Assembly (NCBI RefSeq): GCF_000687715.1
Contig: NZ_JHXD01000010.1
Span: 1 to 64,000 of the forward strand
Direction of reading: 5' to 3'
Origin: Xylanibacter ruminicola Ga6B6
Lineage (GTDB): Bacteria > Bacteroidota > Bacteroidia > Bacteroidales > Bacteroidaceae
Length of the DNA stretch: 64,000 bases
The first letter of the stretch is position 1. Every line of letters begins with the position of its first letter. Of this stretch, positions 18,245-26,706 are shown piece by piece. Below the pieces are notes generated by a model. It made no database searches. It saw nothing but the letters and a program-made list of their open reading frames with translations, and was not told the DNA's origin. The translations under genes and the position numbers were made by a program.

Positions 18245-19419
18245 AAGCTGTAAGAGAATCCGATAGAGCTATACTCCTTGAACTGGAGATAACCCAGGTC
18301 GTCGTCCTTCGTACCAGTATCGTCGAATCGAGGGAAGAGAAACAGGTTAGCTGAGATATACTTTGATACACGCAGAGCGAAAGTGTTTTCCCACTCAATC
18401 TCTGTACGCTTATACGATGTGAATGCATAGAGGCGCGACTTCCATGTGATCACATCGTTTATTTTCCAGCTTACATCAGCTGTTAACTGCGAACCAAAGT
18501 CAACCAATGAATGGCGTCCTTCCTCCAAACCATAACTGGTAGAAAGGTCTAAACGATCAACATAACGGTAGTTGATAGCCAATGGCGACAGGTTGACAGT
18601 ACCCGACCATTTCTTATTCTTGGTAGCCAGTTTGTAATCCATACCAAGACCGAAGTTGAGGTTGAATGGCGACATGAAATCAGAATAGACATTACGATCG
18701 TTTGACTTCAAACCCTGTGTAAACTGGCTGTAAGCCAGAACCTGCAAAGTATAGTACCAGTTCTTGGCAGCCTGCAAACCAACCTTACTGGTCAAACGAA
18801 TCAGGTCCTCGTTCGACTTGAACTTATGAATCGAATCGGTACGTGAACGCAGGAAACCCAGTTTCATCTCCAACTTATTATCCCACTTCCATTTGTTGCG
18901 ATTATCATAGTTGGCCTCTAAGGTCAGCGAACCCACCATCGAGTAGTTACTTTCACCACCCTTGTACCAGTTGCCACTTACGTAGTTCTGCATAAACTGC
19001 AGATAGCCGTCACCTTTCTTTGTCCAGAAATCGGGTTTCTGAACCAGAATGGTAGTAGGCACATCGTCGGGGGTATCGATAACAGGACTTTCAACCTTCT
19101 CAACCAGCTTTACCTGGTTCTTAATGGGCTGATCCACATCCTTACGGATATTACCAGTTTGCTGAAGTTCCGACTCGGTGGTATTCACCAGATCAGGACG
19201 GTTCAGATAAATATGCAACAAGGCTTCGTCGATAGCATCAGCCACAGGGTCCTGACCAGCCGAATCGGGCTGGATTGAAAGTGATTTATTAGCCACATTA
19301 TGGTAAAAAGTGACTGGTGCAAACAAACGAAAATAGCGTCCGTCTAATGTATCTTTTGGTTGAGCAGCAGAGGCGCTAAGCACCCAAAATGCTGCGAATA
19401 ATAATGCAACTTTTCTCAT
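18241..19419 (-). CDS. DUF3078 outer-membrane-type protein
   Basis: A 392-residue exported protein. The N-terminus (MRKVALLFAAFWVLSASAAQ) is a signal peptide. From about residue 130 (FWTKKGDGYLQFMQNYVSGNWYKGGESNYSMVGSL) there is a run of alternating amphipathic strands, rich in aromatic girdle residues, ending in YSSIGFSYSF with C-terminal Phe. This fits an outer-membrane beta-barrel and matches DUF3078. The proline/valine-rich segment about residues 95-125 may be a periplasmic linker. It has its own -7 box at 19428 and is divergent from yidC. Function unknown. Confidence 0.85.
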   Translation of the reverse strand: MRKVALLFAAFWVLSASAAQPKDTLDGRYFRLFAPVTFYHNVANKSLSIQPDSAGQDPVADAIDEALLHIYLNRPDLVNTTESELQQTGNIRKDVDQPIKNQVKLVEKVESPVIDTPDDVPTTILVQKPDFWTKKGDGYLQFMQNYVSGNWYKGGESNYSMVGSLTLEANYDNRNKWKWDNKLEMKLGFLRSRTDSIHKFKSNEDLIRLTSKVGLQAAKNWYYTLQVLAYSQFTQGLKSNDRNVYSDFMSPFNLNFGLGMDYKLATKNKKWSGTVNLSPLAINYRYVDRLDLSTSYGLEEGRHSLVDFGSQLTADVSWKINDVITWKSRLYAFTSYKRTEIEWENTFALRVSKYISANLFLFPRFDDTGTKDDDLGYLQFKEYSSIGFSYSF

Positions 19420-19427
19420 ATCTGGTG

Positions 19428-19435
19428 CAAAGATA
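19428..19435 (-). promoter_or_regulatory. Probable -7 box for the DUF3078 gene
   Basis: The minus strand reads TATCTTTG followed by CAC, a TAnnTTTG match about 9 nt upstream of the start codon, implying a very short leader. No convincing -33 box. Confidence 0.5.
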
Positions 19436-19478
19436 CAATTTTTTGCCTATAGTATGCATTCTTTTCGCATTTTTTTCG

Positions 19479-19486
19479 TAATTTTG
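19479..19486 (+). promoter_or_regulatory. Probable -7 box for the yidC operon
   Basis: TAATTTTG followed by CACC matches TAnnTTTG and lies 42 nt upstream of yidC. The -33 position has no clear TTTG. Confidence 0.55.
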
Positions 19487-19528
19487 CACCTTGATTTACG
19501 CGTACATTAATAAAAAAGCAAAATAGAA

Positions 19529-21418
19529 ATGAATAAAGACACTATTATCGGCTTCGTCCTCATTGCGCTGGTGCTTATCGGCTTCAGCTGGTACAACCAG
19601 CCTTCGCAGGAGGAAATGGAAGCTGCGAGAAAACAAGACAGCATTGCTACAGTGATGCAACAGGATGCCGCCAAGAAGCAGAAAGCCGAAGCGGCAGCAC
19701 GTAAAGCACAGGCTGCAGCAGCTGCTCAGGGTGACACAACAGCACTGTTCTATGCCGCACAGAACGGCAAGAACCAGCCCGTTGTTCTGAAGAACGACAA
19801 GGTTGAGCTGACCTTCAACACAAAAGGTGGTACACTTGCTAAAGCAGTGATTAAGAACTTCGAGAATCTGAACGACCAGATGGGGGTAACTCTCTTCGAC
19901 CAGAACACCCAGCAGATGAACTTCATGCTGGCTGGTAAGTCGGAGAACATCATCACCAAAGACCTGTTCTTCACTCCATCAAACGTTACCGATTCTACCC
20001 TCACCATGACTGCTCAGGCTGGCAATGGTGGTAGCATCGAATTCAACTACGTTCTGGGAAAGGACTACATGCTGCACTTTAATGTAAAGGCCAATGGTCT
20101 GCAGGGCATGTTTGCTCCTAACTATCAGGAGATGAGCATCGAATGGAACGACCTTGTTCGTCAGCAGGAGAAGGGCTTTACTTTCGAAAACCGCTATACA
20201 TCGGTTACCTATAAGAAGGCTAACAGTGGTACTAAGAATATTGATGAGGGTTCAGAAGAGATTGACAAGGAGATTGAGGAGCAGCTCGACTGGGTGGCTT
20301 TCAAGAACCAGTTCTTCTCAGCAGCCCTTATCTCGAAGGATAACTTTGCTGCCAACTCACTGTTGACAAGCATTCCACAGCAGAAAGGTAGTGGCTATCT
20401 GAAGCAGATGGGTGCCAAGCTGAAGACAGCTTTCGACCCCACAGGCGCTAAGGCAACTGAGTTTGAAATGTATATTGGTCCTAACGACTTCCGTCTGATT
20501 CAGGATGTTGAGCAGCAGAGCGCATTCGGTAAGGACCTCGACCTGGAGCAGTTAGTAAACCTGGGATGGTGGCTGGTACGCTGGATTAACCGCTGGTTTA
20601 CCATCTACGTATTCGACTGGCTCACCTCATGGGGCTTCTCAATGGGTATCGTACTGATTCTGATTACCCTGTTGCTGAAGGTCATCACCTTCCCAATGGT
20701 AAAGAAGAGCTACATGTCATCTGCCAAGATGCGTGTGCTGAAGCCAAAACTCGACGAGGCTACCAAGCAGTACGACAAACCCGAGGATCAGATGAAGAAA
20801 CAGCAGGCCATGATGCAGCTTTACTCACAGTATGGCGTATCGCCTCTGGGTGGCTGTCTGCCTATGCTCATCCAGTTCCCAATCTGGATGGCTATGTTCT
20901 TCTTCGTACCTAACGCTATCCAGTTGCGTCGCGAGTCGTTCCTGTGGATCAGCGACCTTTCTACTTACGATCCAATCATCGAATGGGGCACTCAGATCTG
21001 GGGTATCGGCGATCACTTGTCGCTCACCTGTATCCTGTTCTGTGTAGCCAACGTGCTTTACAGCTATATGACCATGCGCCAGCAGCGCGACCAGATGGTT
21101 GGTCAGCAGGCTGAGCAGATGAAGATGATGCAGTGGATGATGTACTTGATGCCAGTAATGTTCTTCTTCATGTTCAACGATTACTCATCAGGTTTGAACT
21201 TCTACTACTTTATCTCACTGTTCTTCTCGGCTGCCATCATGTGGACACTCCGCAAGACTACCAACGACGAGAAACTGCTCGCCATCCTGGAGGCCAAATA
21301 CAAGGAGAACAAGAACAATCCTCAGAAGAAGACTTCTGGTCTGGCAGCCCGTCTGGAGGCTATGCAGAAGCAGGCAGAGGAACTGCAGAAACAGAGAATG
21401 AACCAACAAAAAAGATAA
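19529..21418 (+). CDS. yidC: Membrane protein insertase YidC
   Basis: A 629-residue inner-membrane insertase that inserts and folds membrane proteins with or without SecYEG. The first segment (TIIGFVLIALVLIGFSWY) is the N-terminal anchor; an Ala/Lys/Gln-rich stretch and a large periplasmic beta domain follow (to about residue 345). The conserved core begins near WLTSWGFSMGIVLILITLLLKVITFPM (about 363-390), and the hallmark MRVLKPKLDEATKQYDKPEDQMKKQQAMMQLY loop is present. Later membrane segments surround GCLPMLIQFPIWMAMFFFVP and LYSYMTMRQQ. The C-terminal tail is basic and Gln-rich. A peptidase gene starts 5 nt after its stop, suggesting a joint transcript. Confidence 0.96.
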   Translation: MNKDTIIGFVLIALVLIGFSWYNQPSQEEMEAARKQDSIATVMQQDAAKKQKAEAAARKAQAAAAAQGDTTALFYAAQNGKNQPVVLKNDKVELTFNTKGGTLAKAVIKNFENLNDQMGVTLFDQNTQQMNFMLAGKSENIITKDLFFTPSNVTDSTLTMTAQAGNGGSIEFNYVLGKDYMLHFNVKANGLQGMFAPNYQEMSIEWNDLVRQQEKGFTFENRYTSVTYKKANSGTKNIDEGSEEIDKEIEEQLDWVAFKNQFFSAALISKDNFAANSLLTSIPQQKGSGYLKQMGAKLKTAFDPTGAKATEFEMYIGPNDFRLIQDVEQQSAFGKDLDLEQLVNLGWWLVRWINRWFTIYVFDWLTSWGFSMGIVLILITLLLKVITFPMVKKSYMSSAKMRVLKPKLDEATKQYDKPEDQMKKQQAMMQLYSQYGVSPLGGCLPMLIQFPIWMAMFFFVPNAIQLRRESFLWISDLSTYDPIIEWGTQIWGIGDHLSLTCILFCVANVLYSYMTMRQQRDQMVGQQAEQMKMMQWMMYLMPVMFFFMFNDYSSGLNFYYFISLFFSAAIMWTLRKTTNDEKLLAILEAKYKENKNNPQKKTSGLAARLEAMQKQAEELQKQRMNQQKR

Positions 21419-21423
21419 AACTT

Positions 21424-23589
21424 ATGAAGAAATATCTAGTTATTCTAGTAGGGCTAGCGATGCTAGCCACTTCAGCTAAAGCAGAAAACGTGAAGATAGG
21501 GAAACAGAATATCAAGCTTGCCAGCAACCTGATGACACCCGAGGCACTTTGGGCCATGGGTCGTGTAGGTGCTGCCGAGGCTTCGGCCGATGGTAAGCAG
21601 GTTGTTTACCAGATTGGCTACTACAGCGTAAAGGCTAACAAGAGTCAGCAGAAGATTGCCATCATCAACGCTGATGGTACAGGCAACACCACTCTGACCA
21701 CTGGTAGCAAGAGCGAGACCGATCCTACCTGGTATAACGGAAAGATTGCTTTCCTGACAGGTGGACAGCTGTGGACCATGAACCCCGACGGTTCTGACCG
21801 CAAGCAGATTTCGAACACCTCGAAACCTATCGAGGGTTTCAAGTTCTCGCCTGATGGCAAGAAGGTGATTCTGCTCCACTCACTCGAGTTCAACGAAATT
21901 ATCAAGAAGAATCCCGACGATCTGCCAAAGGCTACCGGCCGCTTGGTAACCGACCTGATGTATCGCCACTGGGATCACTATGTAGAGAGCATCCAGCACC
22001 CCTTTGTTGCTGATGTAACAGAGGATGGCATCAAGGATGGTATCGACATTCTGGAGGGCGAGCCCTACGAGTGCCCCATGGAGCCATTCGGTGGTATCGA
22101 GCAGTTAGACTGGGCACCCGACTCTAAGTCGATTGCCTATACCTGTCGTAAGAAGACCGGTCTGGAGTATTCTATCTCAACCGACTCAGATATCTATTTA
22201 TATATAATAGGTACGCGCGAGACCAAGAACCTTTGCAAGCCTGCCGATTACAAGGCACCAAAGGTTAATCCAACCAAGACCCTGAAGTATCAGAGTGTGA
22301 ATGCCAAGGAGAACCTGAAAAATAACGTAGGTTACGATCAGAATCCTAAGTTCTCGCCTGATGGCAAGTACATTGCCTGGACTTCGATGGAGCGCGATGG
22401 TTACGAGGCTGATCGTCTGCGCCTGTGTGTTTACAACCTGGCTACTGGAGAGAAGAAATACGTAACCGAGAGCTTTGATTCAAGTGTTGAGGACTTTGTT
22501 TGGAGCGATTCTAAGGACGCGATGATTTACTTTATCGGCGTTTGGCATGCTACCATCAACCTCTACGCCGTAAACTGGAAGGGTGAACTGAAGCAGTTGA
22601 CCAACACTTGGGACGACTTTGGACAGATTCATCTGATGAACAACGGTAAGCAGTTGCTGATGGAGCGTCATAACTACACATCACCTGCCGACCTGTATAT
22701 TGTTACTCCAAACTTCAAGAAGCCAGAGAAGACACAGACCAAGCAGCTTACTTTCGAGAACAAGCACATCCTTGATCAGCTGGCTAAGCCAACCGTACAG
22801 CAGCGTTGGGTAAAGACTAGCGATGGCAAGCAGATGCTGGTTTGGGTAATTCTGCCACCAAACTTCGACGAGAACAAGAAGTACCCCACCCTGCTGTTCT
22901 GCGAGGGCGGTCCTCAGAGTCCAGTATCACAGTTCTGGAGCTACCGTTGGAACTTCATGATCATGGCTTCGCAGGGTTATGTAGTAGTAGCACCTAACCG
23001 CCGTGGCCTGCCGGGATTCGGTCAGGAGTGGCTCGAGGAGATCTCTGGTGACTGGACTGGTCAGTGCATGAAGGACTATCTGGCAGCTATCGACGACGCT
23101 GCCAACAATCTGCCATACGTAGATAAGGATCATCTGGGTGCCGTTGGTGCATCATTCGGTGGTTTCTCTGTTTACTATCTGGCTGGTCATCACGACAAGC
23201 GTTTCAAGGCATTCATCTCTCACGATGGTGCATTCAATCTGGAGGCTATGTACACCGAGACTGAGGAGAACTGGTTCTCTAACTTTGAGTACGACGATGC
23301 CTACTGGAATAAGGATCGTACAGCTAATGCCGACAAGACCTATAAGAACTCACCTCATCAGTTTGTTGACAAGTGGGATACTCCAATCCTCGTTATCCAC
23401 GGCGAGAAGGACTACCGAATCAACGCGACTCAGGGTATGTCGGCATTTAATGCAGCCCGCATGAAGGGTATTCCAGCCGAGCTGCTCATCTTCCCCGATG
23501 AGAACCACTGGGTGCTGAAACCACAGAACGGTGTACTGTGGCAGCGCACCTTCTTTAACTGGTTGGACCGCTGGCTGAAGGAGAATTAA
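21424..23589 (+). CDS. S9 family prolyl-oligopeptidase-type peptidase, exported
   Basis: A 721-residue serine peptidase. The ATG at 21424 starts a signal peptide (MKKYLVILVGLAMLATSAKA); the longer frame upstream lies inside yidC. Residues about 40-440 form a beta-propeller with TolB-like repeats (FSPDGKKV, WAPDSKSIAYTC, FSPDGKYIAWTS). The C-terminal alpha/beta hydrolase holds Ser577 in GASFGGF, Asp663 in GEKDYRI and His695 in DENHWV. Homologues are periplasmic dipeptidyl or acylaminoacyl peptidases. It is followed by an MFS gene after a repeat-filled 28-nt spacer, which suggests peptide breakdown linked to uptake. The signal-peptide core is encoded by a 9-bp CTAG repeat (21436-21471). Confidence 0.92.
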   Translation: MKKYLVILVGLAMLATSAKAENVKIGKQNIKLASNLMTPEALWAMGRVGAAEASADGKQVVYQIGYYSVKANKSQQKIAIINADGTGNTTLTTGSKSETDPTWYNGKIAFLTGGQLWTMNPDGSDRKQISNTSKPIEGFKFSPDGKKVILLHSLEFNEIIKKNPDDLPKATGRLVTDLMYRHWDHYVESIQHPFVADVTEDGIKDGIDILEGEPYECPMEPFGGIEQLDWAPDSKSIAYTCRKKTGLEYSISTDSDIYLYIIGTRETKNLCKPADYKAPKVNPTKTLKYQSVNAKENLKNNVGYDQNPKFSPDGKYIAWTSMERDGYEADRLRLCVYNLATGEKKYVTESFDSSVEDFVWSDSKDAMIYFIGVWHATINLYAVNWKGELKQLTNTWDDFGQIHLMNNGKQLLMERHNYTSPADLYIVTPNFKKPEKTQTKQLTFENKHILDQLAKPTVQQRWVKTSDGKQMLVWVILPPNFDENKKYPTLLFCEGGPQSPVSQFWSYRWNFMIMASQGYVVVAPNRRGLPGFGQEWLEEISGDWTGQCMKDYLAAIDDAANNLPYVDKDHLGAVGASFGGFSVYYLAGHHDKRFKAFISHDGAFNLEAMYTETEENWFSNFEYDDAYWNKDRTANADKTYKNSPHQFVDKWDTPILVIHGEKDYRINATQGMSAFNAARMKGIPAELLIFPDENHWVLKPQNGVLWQRTFFNWLDRWLKEN
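21436..21471 (+). repeat. Four-unit 9-bp CTAG tandem repeat inside the peptidase signal peptide
   Basis: CTAG occurs at 21436, 21445, 21454 and 21463, exactly 9 nt apart. The units are CTAGTTATT, CTAGTAGGG, CTAGCGATG and CTAGCCACT. Here CTA is the codon (Leu), so the array encodes LVILVGLAMLAT. One unit is identical to a unit in the MFS array at 27355, where it is read in another frame. Confidence 0.85.
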
Positions 23590-23615
23590 AAAATTGAAGA
23601 ATTAAAAAATTGAAA
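23584..23615 (+). repeat. 8-bp tandem repeat in the peptidase-MFS spacer
   Basis: Units AATTAAAA, AATTGAAG, AATTAAAA and AATTGAAA follow one another without a gap, starting within the last codons of the peptidase gene and ending three bases before the ATG at 23618. The result is an A-rich, probably unstructured upstream region. Confidence 0.8.
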
Positions 23616-23617
23616 TA

Positions 23618-25240
23618 ATGACTCAAGCAATTCAAAAGACCCTTCGCGACAGCGCTGGTATGCGCTGGACTGCGCTTTTACTGCTGGCACTGGCCATGTT
23701 CTGTGCCTACATCTTTATGGACATCCTCTCACCTATCAAGGACCTGATGCAGGAGACCCGTGGTTGGGACTCTACCGCATTCGGTACCATGCAGGGTTCT
23801 GAGGTATTCCTTAATGTGTTCGTGTTCTTCCTCATCTTCGCAGGTATCATCCTCGATAAGATGGGCGTTCGTTTCACTGCTGTGCTTTCAGCTGCTGTAA
23901 TGGTGGTTGGTGCCTGCGTAAAATGGTATGCCGTAAGCGAGAGCTTCATGGGAACCGGACTCGAGACTTGGTTTAACAACCATCTTAATTATATCCCCGT
24001 ATTCGACGAACTGGGTGTATCGCCATTCTATGCCGGCATGCCTGCTTCGGCTAAGTTTGCTGCCTGCGGCTTCATGATCTTTGGTTGTGGCTGTGAGATG
24101 GCTGGTATCACCGTAAGTCGTGGTATTGTAAAATGGTTCAAGGGTCGTGAGATGGCTCTGGCTATGGGTTCAGAGATGGCACTCGCCCGTCTGGGTGTTG
24201 CTACCTGTATGATTTTCTCGCCTTTCTTTGCCCGTCTGGGTGGCGAGGTTTCAGTAAGCCGTTCAGTAGCCTTCGGTGTGGTACTGATGTGTATCGCTCT
24301 CATCATGACCATCGTATACTTCTTCATGGACCAGAAGCTGGATGCACAGACAGGTGAGGCTGAGGAGAAGGACGATCCCTTTAAGATCAGCGACCTGGGT
24401 AAGATTCTTACCGATGCAGGTTTCTGGATTGTAGCTCTGCTTTGCGTGCTTTACTACTCAGCCATCTTCCCATTCCAGAAGTATGCTGTAAACATGCTGC
24501 AGTGTAACCTGACTCTTACAGCCCCCGATGCTAACTCGTTCTGGGCACAGCCCGATGTTACCATCGTTCAGTACATCATCATGCTGATTGTGGCTGCTGC
24601 AGGTTTCGCTTCAAACTTCCAGAAGAAAGCCAACCTGAAGTTCGGTCTGCTGGCTCTTTCAATCTTAGCACTTATCACTTACTGCTATATGGGCTTCATG
24701 CGTCAGTCGGCCGAGAGTATCTTTGCTGTATTCCCACTGCTGGCAGTGCTCATCACACCTATCCTTGGTAGCTATCTCGACCACCACGGTAAGGCAGCCA
24801 CCATGTTGGTATTGGGCTCAATCCTGCTCATTGCCTGTCACCTTACTTTCGCCTTCGTACTGCCAATGTTCAAGGGCAATGCTGTAGGTGGTATAATCAT
24901 CGCTTACACCACTATTCTGGTGCTGGGTGCTTCGTTCTCACTGGTACCTGCAAGCCTCTGGCCTTCAGTACCCAAGTTGGTTGATGCCAAGGTAATCGGT
25001 TCGGCCTACGCTCTGATTTTCTGGATTCAGAACATCGGTTTGTGGTTGTTCCCATTGCTCATCGGTAAGGTACTCGACCAGACAAACCCTGGCGTAACCG
25101 ATCCAACACAGTTCGATTACACTGCACCTCTGGTTATGCTGGCTTCGCTTGGTGTAGCAGCACTCATCCTGGGCTTCGTACTCAAGGTGGTAGATAAGAA
25201 GAAAGGTATTGGTCTTGAACTTCCCAACATCACAGAATAA
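23618..25240 (+). CDS. Major facilitator superfamily transporter
   Basis: A 540-residue polytopic inner-membrane protein with about 12 hydrophobic segments. The first is WTALLLLALAMFCAYIFMDIL, followed by a loop (SPIKDLMQETRGWDSTAFG); the MFS motif LDKMGVRFTA follows the second helix. GREMALAMGSEMALARLG and the central loop MDQKLDAQTGEAEEKDDPF separate the two halves. The closest relatives I can recall by pattern are Bacteroidota MFS proteins resembling the dipeptide transporter MFSD1, and the adjacent S9 peptidase makes peptide uptake plausible; this is inference. The gene two positions downstream (26682) is a paralogue. Confidence 0.88.
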   Translation: MTQAIQKTLRDSAGMRWTALLLLALAMFCAYIFMDILSPIKDLMQETRGWDSTAFGTMQGSEVFLNVFVFFLIFAGIILDKMGVRFTAVLSAAVMVVGACVKWYAVSESFMGTGLETWFNNHLNYIPVFDELGVSPFYAGMPASAKFAACGFMIFGCGCEMAGITVSRGIVKWFKGREMALAMGSEMALARLGVATCMIFSPFFARLGGEVSVSRSVAFGVVLMCIALIMTIVYFFMDQKLDAQTGEAEEKDDPFKISDLGKILTDAGFWIVALLCVLYYSAIFPFQKYAVNMLQCNLTLTAPDANSFWAQPDVTIVQYIIMLIVAAAGFASNFQKKANLKFGLLALSILALITYCYMGFMRQSAESIFAVFPLLAVLITPILGSYLDHHGKAATMLVLGSILLIACHLTFAFVLPMFKGNAVGGIIIAYTTILVLGASFSLVPASLWPSVPKLVDAKVIGSAYALIFWIQNIGLWLFPLLIGKVLDQTNPGVTDPTQFDYTAPLVMLASLGVAALILGFVLKVVDKKKGIGLELPNITE

Positions 25241-25242
25241 TT

Positions 25243-26706
25243 ATGAAGATAGGATTCGATAACGACAAATATCTCAAGATTCAGTCTGAGCATATCAAGG
25301 AGCGCATTGCTCAGTTCGATGGCAAGCTCTACATGGAGTTAGGTGGCAAACTGTTCGACGATCACCATGCATCGCGTGTATTGCCAGGTTTCAAACCCGA
25401 CAGTAAACTGCGCATGCTGGGCCAGCTGCGCGACAGCATCGAGATTGTCATCGTGGTTAGCGCCGAGGACATCGAGAAGAACAAGGTACGTGCCGACCTC
25501 GGCATTACTTACGACGAGGATGTTCTGCGCCTGCGCGATGAGTTCATGGGCCGCAACTTCATGGTGGGCAGTGTGGTTATTACCCACTACAACGGTCAGC
25601 ATGCTGCCGATCAGTTCCGTCATCGTCTGGAGCGCGAAGGCATCAAATCGTACATCCACTACCCCATCGACGGCTACCCACACAACGTGGAGCTGATTGC
25701 CAGCGACGAGGGCTTTGGAAAGAACGATTACGTAGAGACCTCACGTCCACTCGTAATTGTAACAGCTCCTGGTCCTGGTAGCGGTAAGATGGCTACCTGC
25801 CTGAGTCAGCTCTACAACGAGAACAAGCGTGGCATCCGTGCCGGATATGCTAAGTTCGAGACCTTCCCCGTATGGAACCTTCCTTTGAAGCATCCTGTAA
25901 ACATCGCTTACGAGGCTGCTACAGCCGACCTGAACGATGTGAACATGATCGATCCCTTCCACCTGGAGGCATACAACAAGACAGCCGTGAACTACAATCG
26001 CGACATCGAAATCTTCCCCGTACTCAATGCACTCTTCGAGGGCATCTACGGTGAGAATCCTTACAAGTCGCCCACCGATATGGGTGTGAACATGATTGGT
26101 TTCTGCATCAGCGACGATGAGATTTGCTGCAAGGCTTCGAAAGATGAGATTATCCGCCGTTTCTACGATGCTACCAACAAGATGGCCGACGGTGCCGATA
26201 ACGAGAGCGAGGTAAACAAGATACGTATGCTCTTTAATCAGGCCAAGATTACTACCGCCTTCCGTCCGGTTACCACAGCTGCCTACGAGAAGAAGATCGA
26301 GACAGGTCTGCAGGCTGCTGCTATCGAGCTTGAGGATGGTACTATCATCACCGCCAAGTCATCGCCACTGTTAGGTTGCAGTGCTGCTCTGCTTATCAAT
26401 GCCATGAAACATCTGGCAGAGATTAATCACGAGGAGAAGCTGATTCCACAGAGTCTGATCGAGCCCGTACAGAAGACCAAGATTGATTATTTAGGTGGTA
26501 AGAATCCCCGCCTGCATACCGACGAGGTACTGGTAGCTCTGAGCGTACTCTCTAACGACGACGAGAAATGTCGCAAAGCCTTGGAGCAGCTGCCCAAGCT
26601 GCGTGGCTGTCAGGTACACACCACCGTTATGCTGAGCGAGGTTGACCGCAAGATCTTCAAGAAATTAGGTTGTGGATTGACATGCGACCCAATAAAGAAA
26701 AAATAA
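25243..26706 (+). CDS. DUF1846 domain protein
   Basis: A 487-residue cytosolic protein that matches the well-conserved DUF1846 family over its whole length: it opens MKIGFDNDKYLKIQSEHIKERI, continues with GGKLFDDHHASRVLPGF and contains the P-loop-like segment VTAPGPGSGKMATCLSQLY (about residues 168-186). The GPGSGK stretch suggests nucleotide binding. Structures exist for the family, but a biochemical role is not established as far as I know. It starts 3 nt after an MFS gene and overlaps the next MFS gene by 25 nt, so a soluble enzyme is sandwiched between two related transporters, hinting that it acts on what they carry. Confidence 0.9.
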   Translation: MKIGFDNDKYLKIQSEHIKERIAQFDGKLYMELGGKLFDDHHASRVLPGFKPDSKLRMLGQLRDSIEIVIVVSAEDIEKNKVRADLGITYDEDVLRLRDEFMGRNFMVGSVVITHYNGQHAADQFRHRLEREGIKSYIHYPIDGYPHNVELIASDEGFGKNDYVETSRPLVIVTAPGPGSGKMATCLSQLYNENKRGIRAGYAKFETFPVWNLPLKHPVNIAYEAATADLNDVNMIDPFHLEAYNKTAVNYNRDIEIFPVLNALFEGIYGENPYKSPTDMGVNMIGFCISDDEICCKASKDEIIRRFYDATNKMADGADNESEVNKIRMLFNQAKITTAFRPVTTAAYEKKIETGLQAAAIELEDGTIITAKSSPLLGCSAALLINAMKHLAEINHEEKLIPQSLIEPVQKTKIDYLGGKNPRLHTDEVLVALSVLSNDDEKCRKALEQLPKLRGCQVHTTVMLSEVDRKIFKKLGCGLTCDPIKKK

